This document shows, one piece after another, positions 40,984 to 50,888 of a DNA stretch of 64,000 nucleotides. How positions within the stretch are numbered: position 1 is the stretch's first letter; every line of letters starts with the position of its first letter. The notes below the pieces were generated by a model that saw only the letters and a list, made by a program, of their open reading frames with translations, had not been told where the DNA came from and ran no database searches. Where the stretch lies: assembly GCA_046734335.1 (NCBI GenBank), contig JBKPRA010000049.1, positions 39,374 through 103,373 on the forward strand, in the 5' to 3' direction. This DNA comes from DATBLE01 sp046734335 (GTDB lineage: Bacteria > Actinomycetota > Thermoleophilia > Gaiellales > Gaiellaceae). The translations under genes and the position numbers were made by a program.

Positions 40984-42126
40984 CTAGCCCGGGGGCTGAA
41001 CGTGGGAGACGGAGCCGACCACGCCTTTCACGAGCCACTGCATGGAGTACAGCGCGTCGATCCCCGCCTTCGTGTTCGGGTCGAGGCACTTGCCCTTCGC
41101 GATCTTCAGCTTCCCGCTCTGGTCATAGATCGGCCCGCAAAACGCGTGCCACTTGCCGGAGAGGATCTGCTGCTTCTTCGCGGCGATCGCGGCCTTCGTC
41201 TTCGCCGAGACCTTCGGCCCGTAGACCGCCAGGCCCGTGAAGCCGTCCTTGACCGAGCCGTAGTAGAAGCCCGGCTTCCAGGTGCCGTTGATCGCGGCCT
41301 GGACCCGGCGCACGTAGTACTTGCCCCAGTCGTAGACCGCGGCGGTCAGCCACTGCTTCGGCGCGAATTTCTTCGCGTCCGAGTCGTACCCGACCCAGGG
41401 GATCCCGGCTTTCTCGGCGTAGACACCGGCTGCGGGGCTGTCGACGTTCTGGCCGATCACGTCGGCGCCGGCCGAGACGAGCGCCTTCGCCGCAGCCGTC
41501 TCCTTCGGCGGCGAGAACCACGCGTTCGTCCAGACGATCTTCACCTTCGCGCCCGGATGCGTCGCCTGGGCGCCGAGAGTGAAGGCGTTGAGGTGACGGA
41601 CGACCTCGGGGATGCCGTAGGGCACCACGTAGCCGATCACGCCCTTCTTGGTAGCCGCCCCGGCGGCCATGCCGGACAGGTAGATGGTGTCCTCGGCCGC
41701 CCCGAAGTACTCGGCCTGGTTCTTCTTGAGCTGAGTTCCGGTCGCCTGCTCGAACAGAACGTTGGGGTACTTGTCCGCGAGCTGGCCGTTGACGCCGAGC
41801 TCGAACATACCGAACGAGGTGCCGAAGATCATGTTGTAGCCGTCGCGGACGAGCCCCGCGACGATCTGGGGCACCGACGCGTTGCTGAAGACGTTCTCCT
41901 TGTAGGTCGTCTGCACCTTCGAGCCGAGTGCCTTCTGCACCGCCAGCCGGCCGGCGTCGTGCGCCTGCGACCAGCCGCCATCGTTGTGCGGCCCCGGATA
42001 GATCCAGGCGACCTTGAACGCCGCCTGCTTCTTGCCCGGCTTCGCCGCGGCGAGGCCCGCCAGCGTCGAAGCCACGATCACCAGGCACGCGACCAGCGCG
42101 CCAAGCACGTACTTCCGCTCCTTCAT
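40984..42126 (-). CDS. BMP family ABC transporter substrate-binding protein
   Basis: A 380-aa binding protein of the Bmp/PnrA (Med) family. It has a signal sequence (VLGALVACLVIVASTLAGLAA) with no lipobox Cys; the mature domain opens with FKVAWIYPGPHNDGGWSQAHDAGR, where the (G)xxxDxGWS pattern is typical. YNMIFGTSFGMFE and VIGYVVPYGIPEVVRHLNAF follow. Family members bind nucleosides or purine bases, in line with the neighbouring purine genes. It is the first gene of the importer-xanthine dehydrogenase operon and is divergent from the 8-oxoguanine deaminase gene across 96 bp. Confidence 0.88.
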   Translation of the reverse strand: MKERKYVLGALVACLVIVASTLAGLAAAKPGKKQAAFKVAWIYPGPHNDGGWSQAHDAGRLAVQKALGSKVQTTYKENVFSNASVPQIVAGLVRDGYNMIFGTSFGMFELGVNGQLADKYPNVLFEQATGTQLKKNQAEYFGAAEDTIYLSGMAAGAATKKGVIGYVVPYGIPEVVRHLNAFTLGAQATHPGAKVKIVWTNAWFSPPKETAAAKALVSAGADVIGQNVDSPAAGVYAEKAGIPWVGYDSDAKKFAPKQWLTAAVYDWGKYYVRRVQAAINGTWKPGFYYGSVKDGFTGLAVYGPKVSAKTKAAIAAKKQQILSGKWHAFCGPIYDQSGKLKIAKGKCLDPNTKAGIDALYSMQWLVKGVVGSVSHVQPPG

Positions 42127-42222
42127 GAACTTCCTCCCCGATACCGTGGAACGCCCGATGCCCGACTATAGGGAGTCCGGGCCGGGCCGTGAAGGGGGCA
42201 GCGCGGTAAGGTCGGCGGGCGC

Positions 42223-43548
42223 GTGTCGATGCTCCTGCAAAACGGCTGGATCTGCCCGATGGACGATTCCGGAGACGAGTTTCCGGACGGCTGGGTGCTC
42301 ATCCGCGACGGCCTGGTCGAGGCGGTGGGGGGCGGCGGCGCGCCCGTCGCGGCCCTCGTCGTCGACCTCGCCGGCGCGGTGGTCACGCCCGGCCTCGTCA
42401 ACACCCACCACCACCTCTACCAGACGCTGACGCGGGCTCGGGCGCAGGAGGCCACGCTGTTCGAGTGGCTGCGTGAGCTCTATCCGGTCTGGGCCCGGAT
42501 CGACGCCGAGGCCGAGTACGCAGCGGCGCGGACGGGCCTCGCGGAGCTGGCGCTGTCCGGGTGCACGACCGTGTTCGACCACCACTACGTCTTCCCGCGT
42601 GGACGCGAAGGGCTGTGGGAGGCCGAGGTGCAGGCGGCACGTGAGCTCGGCGTGCGGATCGTCGCCTCGAGGGGCTCGATGGATCTCGGCGAGTCCGACG
42701 GCGGCCTCCCTCCCGACTCGCTCGTGGAGCCGATCGACGAGGTGCTGGCCGAAACCGAGCGCCTGGCAGGGCTGCAGGACGAGGACGGCCTCGTGCAACT
42801 CGCGGTCGCGCCCTGCTCGCCGTTCTCGGTGACGAAGGAACTGATGGTCGAGTCGGCCGCGCTCGCCCGGCGGCTCGGTCTGCGTCTGCACACGCATCTG
42901 GCCGAGACGGTCGAGGAAGACGAGTACTGCCGGCAGCTGTACGGCTGCCGGCCCGTCGAGTACCTCGACGAACTCGGGTGGATCGAGAGCGACGTCTGGT
43001 GCGCGCACTGCGTACACCTCTCCGCCGAGGACATCGGCGCGTTCGGCGGCGCCGGTGTCGGGGTCGCGCACTGCCCGACCTCGAACCTGCGGCTCGGTGC
43101 CGGGGTGGCGCCGGTGCGCGACCTGGTCGAGTCGGGTGTGCCGGTCGGGCTCGGCGTCGACGGCTCGGCCTCGAACGAGCGCAGCGACCTCTTCTTCGAG
43201 GTGAAGCAGGCGTTGCTCGTAGCACGCGGCCGCGGCGGCCCCCGGGCGATGACGGTTCGCGACGCGCTGCGCCTGGGGACACGCGGCGGCGCGAGCGTGT
43301 TGGGGCGCGACGACATCGGACGGCTGGCGCCGGGAAAGCGAGCAGACATCGCGGTCTGGCGAACGGACGGCCTCGAGCTCGGCGGCGCGCAGGCAGACCC
43401 CGTCGCCGGGCTGGTGCTGTCCGCGCCGCACCGCGTCGACCGTCTCTACGTCGGCGGCGAAGAGGTCGTCCGTGACGGCCATCTCGTCCGGGGAGACGAA
43501 GTCGAGATCGCGCGCGAGCACCGCAAGCAGGCCGGGCGCCTCGCTTAG
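42223..43548 (+). CDS. 8-oxoguanine deaminase-like amidohydrolase
   Basis: A 441-aa metal-dependent hydrolase (TIM barrel) of the AtzA/TrzN/8-oxoguanine deaminase group. Metal and catalytic residues appear in NTHHHLYQTLTRA (about 66-78), FDHHYVFP, LRLHTHLAET and GLGVDGSASNERSD. The NTHHHxYQTxTRA plus DHHYxFP combination is characteristic of 8-oxoguanine deaminase, which makes urate from 8-oxoguanine. The place at the head of the urate-degrading plus-strand genes fits. GTG start at 42223. Confidence 0.85.
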   Translation: MSMLLQNGWICPMDDSGDEFPDGWVLIRDGLVEAVGGGGAPVAALVVDLAGAVVTPGLVNTHHHLYQTLTRARAQEATLFEWLRELYPVWARIDAEAEYAAARTGLAELALSGCTTVFDHHYVFPRGREGLWEAEVQAARELGVRIVASRGSMDLGESDGGLPPDSLVEPIDEVLAETERLAGLQDEDGLVQLAVAPCSPFSVTKELMVESAALARRLGLRLHTHLAETVEEDEYCRQLYGCRPVEYLDELGWIESDVWCAHCVHLSAEDIGAFGGAGVGVAHCPTSNLRLGAGVAPVRDLVESGVPVGLGVDGSASNERSDLFFEVKQALLVARGRGGPRAMTVRDALRLGTRGGASVLGRDDIGRLAPGKRADIAVWRTDGLELGGAQADPVAGLVLSAPHRVDRLYVGGEEVVRDGHLVRGDEVEIAREHRKQAGRLA

Positions 43549-43577
43549 CCCGACCGGGTTGCGGGCATCTACAGGGC

Positions 43578-44030
43578 GTGAGCGGGCGTGAACGCGACCT
43601 GGACCAGGAGTGGGGCGAGCTCATCGAGGAGAACCGGCTCGCCATGCCGGGCACGCAGGTGCTGTTCGCGTTCCTGCTCGTCCTGCCGTTCCAGCAGCGC
43701 TTCGAGCGGCTCGACGACGGCCAGGTCGCCGTCTACTACGCCGCCCTGATCTGTGCGGCGATCGCAATCGTCCTGTTGATCGCGCCAACCGCCGCGCACC
43801 GCATCCGCTGGCGCCAGCACGACAAGGAGGCCCTGCTCCGACTGTCCACGAAGACGGGCATCGCCGCCACCGTCTTCCTGGCGTGCGGGATGACGGCCTC
43901 GGTCTATCTGATCACGGACGTCCTCTACGGCGAGCCGGCGACGGCGGTGGTCGCCGCAGGACTGGGTGCCGCGTTCGCCTGGTTCTGGTTCGGCCTGCCC
44001 CTCCTGCGGCGCCTGCGCGACCGCCGTTAG
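43578..44030 (+). CDS. DUF6328-like four-helix membrane protein
   Basis: A 150-aa membrane protein with four TM helices, a conserved start ELIEENRLAMPGTQVLFAFLLVLPFQQRF and the cytoplasmic loop APTAAHRIRWRQHDKE, as in DUF6328 proteins. No known function. It is between the 8-oxoguanine deaminase and HIU hydrolase genes, 29 and 15 bp apart, so it is probably cotranscribed, though it is also found elsewhere in Actinomycetota without purine genes. Confidence 0.75.
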   Translation: MSGRERDLDQEWGELIEENRLAMPGTQVLFAFLLVLPFQQRFERLDDGQVAVYYAALICAAIAIVLLIAPTAAHRIRWRQHDKEALLRLSTKTGIAATVFLACGMTASVYLITDVLYGEPATAVVAAGLGAAFAWFWFGLPLLRRLRDRR

Positions 44031-44045
44031 AGGGAAGATGCACAC

Positions 44046-44330
44046 GTGATCTCGACGCACGTGCTCGACACCGGCCGAGGCGTGCCTGCCGCGGGCGTGC
44101 GCGTGCAGCTCTTCCACGCAGAGCAGCTGATCGCCGACCGGGAGACCGACAACGACGGGCGCATCCACGACCTCGCTGACGTCGAGCCGGGCACGTACCG
44201 GCTCGTCTTCCATCCGCAGTCCCCGTTCCTCACCCGGATCGAGACAGAGATCCGTATCGAGGCCGGCCGAGATCATCACGTCCCACTCCTGCTCTCGCCC
44301 TACGCGTGCACGATCTACCGCGGCAGCTGA
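44046..44330 (+). CDS. 5-hydroxyisourate hydrolase
   Basis: A 94-aa transthyretin-like enzyme (HIUase) that opens 5-hydroxyisourate, the product of urate oxidase, to OHCU. Conserved parts are the N-terminal STHVLDTGRGVPAAGV, the central TDNDGRI and FHPQSPFLTRIE, and the C-terminal tetrapeptide YRGS that ends all HIUases. It is shorter than the usual 110-120 aa because the loop before the last strand is trimmed. The next gene overlaps it by 25 bp. Confidence 0.93.
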   Translation: MISTHVLDTGRGVPAAGVRVQLFHAEQLIADRETDNDGRIHDLADVEPGTYRLVFHPQSPFLTRIETEIRIEAGRDHHVPLLLSPYACTIYRGS

Positions 44331-44746
44331 GCGAGGCCGAGCTCGCCGGGCTGTTCGAGGGCGACACCGCGCTCGTCAGGAAGCTCGCAGCCTGCAAGAA
44401 CCCGCTCGGCAGCGCCCGCGAGGTGATCGCCACGCTGAGCGAGGACGAGAAGCTCGAGGCCCTCGACGCGCATCCGGCGATCGGCGCGCGCTCCGGCCTG
44501 TCGAGCCGCTCCGCGGCCGAGCAGGGTGACGACGCCGATCCGGAGACGCTCACCGAGCTCGCCCGCCTGAACGCCGAGTACGAGCGCAGATTCGGCTTCC
44601 GCTTCGTTATCTTCGTCAACCGCAGACCGAAGGCGGAGATCCTCGAGGTGCTGCGCGCGCGCCTCGACCGCACCCGCGCCGAGGAGCTGGACACCGCCGT
44701 CGAGGAGCTGGTCGCGATCGCGGAGGACCGGTGGCGACACTCCTAG
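44306..44746 (+). CDS. OHCU decarboxylase (2-oxo-4-hydroxy-4-carboxy-5-ureidoimidazoline decarboxylase)
   Basis: A 146-aa helical enzyme that decarboxylates OHCU to S-allantoin. The catalytic His is in DAHPAIGAR; SAAEQGD and NAEYERRFGFRFVIFVNRRPK are the other family signatures. GTG start at 44306 within the HIUase gene and a 16-bp overlap with puuD at its end point to tight translational coupling of three consecutive steps. Confidence 0.92.
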   Translation: MHDLPRQLSEAELAGLFEGDTALVRKLAACKNPLGSAREVIATLSEDEKLEALDAHPAIGARSGLSSRSAAEQGDDADPETLTELARLNAEYERRFGFRFVIFVNRRPKAEILEVLRARLDRTRAEELDTAVEELVAIAEDRWRHS

Positions 44747-45939
44747 CCTCGTACACGACCGACTGGCTCGACCTCGTGTTCCGCTGGTTCCACGTCACGG
44801 CCGCGGTCGTCTGGATCGGCACCTCGTTCTACTTCGTCGCGCTCGACAACCACCTGCGCGAGCCCGAGCGGGAGGAAGACCGTGCCGAGGGCGTGCGCGG
44901 CGAGTCGTGGGAGATCCACGGCGGCGGCTTCTACCGGATTCACAAGTTCCAGGTCGCCCCGCCGCGGCTGCCCAAGCCGTTGCATTGGTACAAGTGGGAG
45001 GCGTACTGGACGTGGCTGTCCGGATTCGCGCTCCTCTGCATCGTCTACTACACGGACGCGCGCCTGCGCCTGATCGACCCGGCGGTCGCCGACCTCGATC
45101 CGTGGCAGGCGATCCTGATCTCGCTGGCGCTGCTGGTCGCCGCCTGGCTCGTCTACGACCTCGTGTGCCGCCTGCTGGCCGACCGGCCCTGGCCCTTCGT
45201 GATCGTCCTCGTCGGGCTCGTGACCGCGACCGCCTACGGCGTCGGCGAGCTGTACGCGCCGCGCGCCGCCTACCTCCAGGTGGGCGCGATGCTCGGCACG
45301 GTCATGGCCGCGAACGTCCTGTTCGTGATCATCCCCGGCCACTGGGAGCTCGTACGGGCGAAGGAGGCCGGCCGGGAGCCGGATCCGAGGCCCGGGATCC
45401 TCGCCAAGGAGCGCTCGGTGCACAACAACTACCTGACGCTGCCCGTCCTCTTCACGATGCTCGCCGGGCACTTCCCGTTCACCTACACGCACGACCACGC
45501 CTGGGCCGTTCTCGTCGCGCTGATGGCCGTCGGCGCCGCGATCCGCGTCTACTTCAACCGGCGCCACGCAGGCGAGACGTTGTGGTGGATTCCCGTCGGG
45601 TGTGCCTGCGCGATCGCCGCGATCGCGATCTGGCTGCGTCCGGCCGAGACGAAGCCGGCGGCCGGCGCAGCGACCGTCACGTTCGCGCAGGCTCGACAGA
45701 TCGTTCAGACGCGATGTACGCCCTGTCACTCGATGCACCCGACGCAACCCGGCTTCGACTCGCCGCCCGCGGGTGTCGTGCTCGACACGCCGGCCCAGAT
45801 CCACGCGGAGGCCCCCCACGTAAAGGCAGTGGCCGTCGACTCGACCTTCATGCCGTTCAACAACGCGACTCACATGACGGACGCTGAGCGCGCAGCGCTC
45901 GGGCAGTGGCTGGCTGCAGGTGCGAAGATCGCTCCGTGA
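44731..45939 (+). CDS. puuD: Membrane-bound urate oxidase with cytochrome c domain (PuuD)
   Basis: A 402-aa urate oxidase of the PuuD type. Residues 1-305 form eight or so TM helices with WFHVTAAVVWIGTSFYFVALD, LHWYKWEAYWTWLSG and KERSVHNNYLTLPVLFTML. Residues about 318-402 form a cytochrome c domain with the heme motif Cys329-x-x-Cys332-His333 (RCTPCHSMHP) and a Met candidate in STFMPFNNATHM. Electrons from urate go to the respiratory chain, so no H2O2 forms. GTG start inside the OHCU decarboxylase gene. Confidence 0.92.
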   Translation: MATLLASYTTDWLDLVFRWFHVTAAVVWIGTSFYFVALDNHLREPEREEDRAEGVRGESWEIHGGGFYRIHKFQVAPPRLPKPLHWYKWEAYWTWLSGFALLCIVYYTDARLRLIDPAVADLDPWQAILISLALLVAAWLVYDLVCRLLADRPWPFVIVLVGLVTATAYGVGELYAPRAAYLQVGAMLGTVMAANVLFVIIPGHWELVRAKEAGREPDPRPGILAKERSVHNNYLTLPVLFTMLAGHFPFTYTHDHAWAVLVALMAVGAAIRVYFNRRHAGETLWWIPVGCACAIAAIAIWLRPAETKPAAGAATVTFAQARQIVQTRCTPCHSMHPTQPGFDSPPAGVVLDTPAQIHAEAPHVKAVAVDSTFMPFNNATHMTDAERAALGQWLAAGAKIAP

Positions 45940-46349
45940 TCACGATCACCGTCGCCGGCTACGAGCTGACCGCCCGCCTCGAGGAGAAGCTGTCCCCTCG
46001 CACGGTCGCGTTCTTCCGGACGATGCTCCCGTACGAGAGCAAGCTGATCCAGGCCCGCTGGTCGGGCCAGGCGGCGTGGATCCCGATGGGCGACTTCGAC
46101 GTCGGCGATCTCGGGCCCGAGGATCCGACCAGCTACCCGACGCCGGGCGAGCTGCTGCTCTACCCCGGCGGCGTGAGCGAGGTCGAGATCCTCTTTCCGT
46201 ACGGCGACGCGTGTTTCGCGAGCAAGGCCGGGCAGCTGGCCGGCAACCACTTCGCGACCGTCGTCGACGGTCTGGAGCACCTGCCGCCGATCGGCGACCT
46301 GGTGCTCTGGCAGGGCGCCCAAGACATCGTCTTCTCAGAGCCGCAGTAG
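45936..46349 (+). CDS. DUF3830 (cyclophilin-like fold) protein
   Basis: A 137-aa protein of the cyclophilin-like DUF3830 group: LTARLEEKLSPRTVAFFRTMLPYESKLIQARWSG is typical in order (short excerpts: SPRTVAFFRTMLPY, IQARWSGQAAW), followed by PTPGELLLYPGG and FPYGDACFASKAGQLAGNHFA. The function is unknown. GTG start overlaps the puuD stop (GTGA), so it is made with the urate oxidase; a role in purine or ureide handling is an inference from position. It overlaps the convergent M20 gene by 15 bp. Confidence 0.8.
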   Translation: MITITVAGYELTARLEEKLSPRTVAFFRTMLPYESKLIQARWSGQAAWIPMGDFDVGDLGPEDPTSYPTPGELLLYPGGVSEVEILFPYGDACFASKAGQLAGNHFATVVDGLEHLPPIGDLVLWQGAQDIVFSEPQ

Positions 46350-47336
46350 CGTCGACGCAAGCACGTCGATGGCCAGCTGGACGTCCTCCTCCGAGGACAG
46401 CTCGTCCGGCGAGTGCGAGACGCCGCCCCCAAGGCTGCGGACAAAGAGCATCCCGGTCGGCACCCCGGCGCGGGCGAGCACGCCTGCGTCGTGACCCGCG
46501 CCGGAGGTGAGCTCGACCACCGGCAGTCCCCTGGCCGCGAACTCGTCGGCGAGCGCCGCACGCACGGCCGGGCTCATCACGGTGGGTGCCACCCCCCTCG
46601 AGCCGTCGATACCCGTCAGCGCGACCAGCGCTGCGAGCCGCTCCTCGTCCGGCGCCCGCAGGTCGACCGAGAAGCGGACGCGACCCGGGATGACGTTCAC
46701 GCCGCCCGGCTCGGCCTCGATCCGACCGACCGTGAGCACGGCCTCGTCGATCGCCTCCGCCTCGTCGCGGAGGCTCAGAATCAGGCCGGCCGCCTTCACG
46801 AGCGCATCGTCGCGAACGGCCATGGGAGTCGTCCCCGCGTGCCCCGCGCGGCCTTCGACCACGACCTCGCCGCGGACGTAGCCGACGATCGCCGTGACGA
46901 TTCCGAGCGGCGCTCCAGCGTTGGCGAGCCGGGGCCCTTGCTCGATGTGCAGCTCGACAAAGGCGTCGGGCAGGTCGCCCCGCGCGACGAATGCCTGCGA
47001 GCCGGCACATCCCCGTTCCTCGTCACGGAAGACGACCACCGTTCCGCGATCGGCGCGCTCGACCGCCTCGATCGCCGCAACCACGCCGAGCGCACCGTCG
47101 AACTTTCCGCCCTGCGGCACGGAGTCCAGGTGGGACCCCGTCCATATGCCCGGCGCGGTGGCGGAGTGGCCGAAGAGATTCCCGGCGTGGTCCACGTGCG
47201 TCTCGAGGCCGGCCTCCTCGAGCCAGGCGCGGGCGATCGCGTGCGCCTCGTCCTCCTCCGACGAGTAGCCGGTCCGGTTCGCACCCGACCCTCCGCCGAT
47301 CGCGTAGAGCCTCTCCAGGCGTTCGAGCGCGCGCAC
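46335..47336 (-). CDS. M20 family amidase, allantoate amidohydrolase-like (short form)
   Basis: A 333-aa zinc hydrolase of the AllC/beta-ureidopropionase group. Metal ligands are seen in TGSHLDSVPQGGKFDGALG, VVFRDEERGCAGS, VELHIEQGP and the late SGAGHDAGVLA and VSHSPDELS. The catalytic and dimerisation domains are both present, but the protein is about 70 residues shorter than standard AllC, notably after FRDEERGC, where the EExxRF loop is trimmed. Position beside HIUase, OHCU decarboxylase and PuuD supports allantoate as substrate. Confidence 0.8.
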   Translation of the reverse strand: MRALERLERLYAIGGGSGANRTGYSSEEDEAHAIARAWLEEAGLETHVDHAGNLFGHSATAPGIWTGSHLDSVPQGGKFDGALGVVAAIEAVERADRGTVVVFRDEERGCAGSQAFVARGDLPDAFVELHIEQGPRLANAGAPLGIVTAIVGYVRGEVVVEGRAGHAGTTPMAVRDDALVKAAGLILSLRDEAEAIDEAVLTVGRIEAEPGGVNVIPGRVRFSVDLRAPDEERLAALVALTGIDGSRGVAPTVMSPAVRAALADEFAARGLPVVELTSGAGHDAGVLARAGVPTGMLFVRSLGGGVSHSPDELSSEEDVQLAIDVLASTLLRL

Positions 47337-47481
47337 AGGGCAACGCTACCGCCGCCGGTCGTCACCGAGCCCGAGGTGCGGAGAACCGAACCACGAGACA
47401 CGAGGCAGCGCCCTGGTCTGGCGAACTTCGGCGCGCAACCATCCGGGCATGCAGTTCGAGACGACCGAGAGGAGGAAGACG

Positions 47482-47937
47482 ATGACCCGTACATACGACG
47501 TGAGCAGCACGTTCGTCCATACGATCGACGCCGACCAGGCGACGGCCCAGGAGGTGCTCGCGAGCATCGACCCGATGCGCTCGCTCGCCGACCGCCTCTC
47601 GGCGCTCGGCCTCGACGACCGCGCGATCTGGAGCGCGAACGGCGAGCTCGGCTATTCGCTGATCTGGCGCTTCGGCGGCGACCAGGGCCACGCGCGGCTC
47701 GACTGGCAGCTCACGCTGCAGCCCACCGGGGCCGGCCGCACGGCGCTGACCGTGAAGCTCGGAGCCCGCGGAAGCGACCCCGATGCCCGCATCCGCGTTC
47801 TGCGCTCCTGGCTGCTCTTCGAGGAGCTCGCCGAGGGCCACGCCTCCGGTCTGGCACGGATGATCGGCGAGTACGCAGAGGACGCACTGCAGCCGGTCGC
47901 GGCCCGGCAGCTAGTGGCCGTCGGACTTGGCTTCTAG
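47482..47937 (+). CDS. Small SRPBCC/polyketide-cyclase-like protein (tentative)
   Basis: A 151-aa soluble protein: TYDVSSTFVHTIDADQATAQEVLASIDP, then ELGYSLIWRFGGDQGHARLDWQLTL, then a C-terminal helix LLFEELAEGHASGLARMI. The beta-strand pattern followed by a long helix suggests the SRPBCC (START-like) fold; no catalytic residues are obvious. The ATG at 47482 is chosen because of the ribosome site GAGGAGGA 5 to 8 nt upstream; an ATG at 47449 would add 11 residues. The 145-bp gap before it carries the two divergent promoters. It overlaps the convergent peptidase gene by 27 bp. Confidence 0.6.
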   Translation: MTRTYDVSSTFVHTIDADQATAQEVLASIDPMRSLADRLSALGLDDRAIWSANGELGYSLIWRFGGDQGHARLDWQLTLQPTGAGRTALTVKLGARGSDPDARIRVLRSWLLFEELAEGHASGLARMIGEYAEDALQPVAARQLVAVGLGF

Positions 47938-49069
47938 TAGGTCGGCGACCCGAACCTGCTCGGTCAGCAGCCGAGCGAACCGGGCAGGTTCCCCGCCGAC
48001 CCACGCCTCGCACAGCTCCCGGCCGGCCGAGTACGTCAGCGCGTAGGCACGCCAAGTCGGATCGATGACGAAGCTCACGCTGTGGGCGGCTTCCTCCGGC
48101 GTCGACAGCGACCAGCGCTGCACGTAGGCCTCGGCCTCCTCGACCGACGCGCCGTCCTCGTGGATCATCAGCGCGGCGTCGACGCTGACCCGCCGCAGTG
48201 AGCGCCGAGCCTCGGCGATCGCCTCCGAGCGCTCGGCGTCGTAGTCGAGCCGGTGCCTGGCGAGCGCCGCGACGAGGCGAGATCGCAAATCGTCGTCTGC
48301 GACCACGCTCCCCCCGACCTCGGCGATTCCCTCCTGCACGAGCGCGGCCGGGGTCGGGACCAGCTGGATCGACTCCTCGACCAACCCGCGGTCGCGGATG
48401 AGCAGCTGCTCCTTGACCGCGTGGTCGGTGTGGTGGCCCGGGTAGATCTCGTGCGCGGCCAGGTGGACGACCTCGTGGCAGGTCGTCGGCACGTCGAGGT
48501 TGACCACCACCCGGCTGCGGAGCCCGCCGAGGTAGTAGTTGAACGCCCACCAGGGCTCGGTCCTGGCCGACTCGACAGCCGCTTCCTCACCCGTGGGAAG
48601 CTCGACCAGATCGGCGGTGACCGAGCGCAGGTCCGCCGCGACGTCTCGCAGGGCCGGAACGACGAGGTCGGCCGGGATGGTGCAGGTACGGCGCCAGGCC
48701 TGGTAGCGCTCCGGCAGCGGACCGTCGGCGGGCAGAAGCTCCCCCAGCCGCTCGTGCGCCTCGGCATAGACCTCGGTTGCCTGCCGCTGCGGCCGCACGC
48801 CGTAGCAGCGCTCGACCTCGTCCGAGTACGAGAGCTCCTCGCCGGCGAGTTTCCCGGCGTAGGTACGCAGACCGAGCGCCTGGTCGCGCAGCCACCCGTC
48901 CTCGAGGTGGGCGAGGAGCGCATCGCTCTCCACGACCAGCGCCTCCGGCTCGACCACCGGCTCTGAGTCGACCTGCTCCTTCAGCTCCGGCGGTCCGTAG
49001 TACGCGTCGACGAGCCCGTCCACGTGCCGCCCGAGCCTCAAACCGAGCAGGATGTACGCCTCGGCGGGC

Positions 49070-49077
<8 letters not shown>
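47911..49077 (-). CDS. DUF885-like zinc metallopeptidase
   Basis: A 388-aa protein with the motif HEIYPGHHTDHAVKE (about residues 228-242), similar to the HExxPGHHxQ of DUF885 proteins, a gluzincin-like fold. Helical N-terminal half with AYYGPPELKEQV, and a C-terminal EGIAEVGGS segment that could give the third ligand. No signal peptide. Natural substrate unknown. Overlaps the thiolase gene by 8 bp upstream and shares transcription with it. Confidence 0.72.
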
Positions 49078-50242
<1,165 letters not shown>

Positions 50243-50270
50243 GCGGCCAGTCTAGTGAGAGAGCCCTGCC

Positions 50271-50298
50271 CGGACGGGGCGGGTGCGCGCCCCGTCCG
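50271..50298 (-). terminator. Hairpin downstream of the COG4315-like gene
   Basis: Perfect 10-bp arms CGGACGGGGC / GCCCCGTCCG with an 8-nt loop, 11 bp past the stop of the secreted protein gene at 50310 and before the thiolase start, so it separates two minus-strand units. Confidence 0.65.
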
Positions 50299-50309
50299 AA
50301 GCGGGATCC

Positions 50310-50819
50310 TCAGCCGCCGTAGCCGTAGCCGCCGCCGGTCGTGGTCGTCGTGCTGGGCGTGGTTGTGGTTGTCGTCGTCGTCATCGCAGTGCCAACTGTG
50401 GCGGCATGCCAGACGCCGACGTCCTTGAAGCCCTCGCCCTTCACGTCGCCGCGCTTCCTGTCCTGGACGAACGTGTACAGCGGCTCACCGCGGTAGGCGA
50501 CCTGGAGCGTGCCGTCAGGCCGCCGCACGGTGGTCAGAGCCACGCGTCCCGTGGGCTTCGTTCCTTTGGAGACGAGCAGCGGGTGCCAGAAGGAGAGGCA
50601 CGTCTTGTCGACACAGATGAAGTGCCCCTTGTGCTCGACGCTCAGGTGGTACAGCGTCCGGCCGCTCGAGTTGACGAGGATCGTGGCCTTGAGCCGCGCG
50701 TTGTGCGCGGTGCTCACCATCGGCTTCGCAGTGGCTCCGGCGGTGGCCGCGAAGATCGCGGACAGCGACACGAGCACCGCCGCGGTCCACGCAGCCGCAC
50801 GCGTCATGGTCGTGCTCAT
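50310..50819 (-). CDS. Secreted COG4315-like protein with Thr/Gly-rich tail
   Basis: A 169-aa secreted protein with a signal segment (AAVLVSLSAIFAATAGATA). The body has the repeat style of COG4315 (predicted lipoproteins with Yx(F/W/Y)xxD-type motifs): SSGRTLYHLSVEHKGHFICVD, CLSFWHPLL and GEPLYTFVQDRKRGDVKGEGF. The tail is a low-complexity run of Thr followed by GGGYGYGG. There is no lipobox. Function unknown; the two cysteines (FICVDKTC) may form a disulfide. Own transcription unit, ending at the hairpin 50271-50298. Confidence 0.78.
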   Translation of the reverse strand: MSTTMTRAAAWTAAVLVSLSAIFAATAGATAKPMVSTAHNARLKATILVNSSGRTLYHLSVEHKGHFICVDKTCLSFWHPLLVSKGTKPTGRVALTTVRRPDGTLQVAYRGEPLYTFVQDRKRGDVKGEGFKDVGVWHAATVGTAMTTTTTTTTPSTTTTTGGGYGYGG

Positions 50820-50888
50820 CAGATGCTCCTTTCGAATCGACCCCTGCCATGAAGGAGTACGGCAGGTGTCGGCACGCGGATTGAGCTA

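Noticed and set aside
50310..50420. Simple-sequence repeat coding for Thr run
   Set aside because: It is just low-complexity codons at the C-terminus of the secreted protein, not an independent repeat element.
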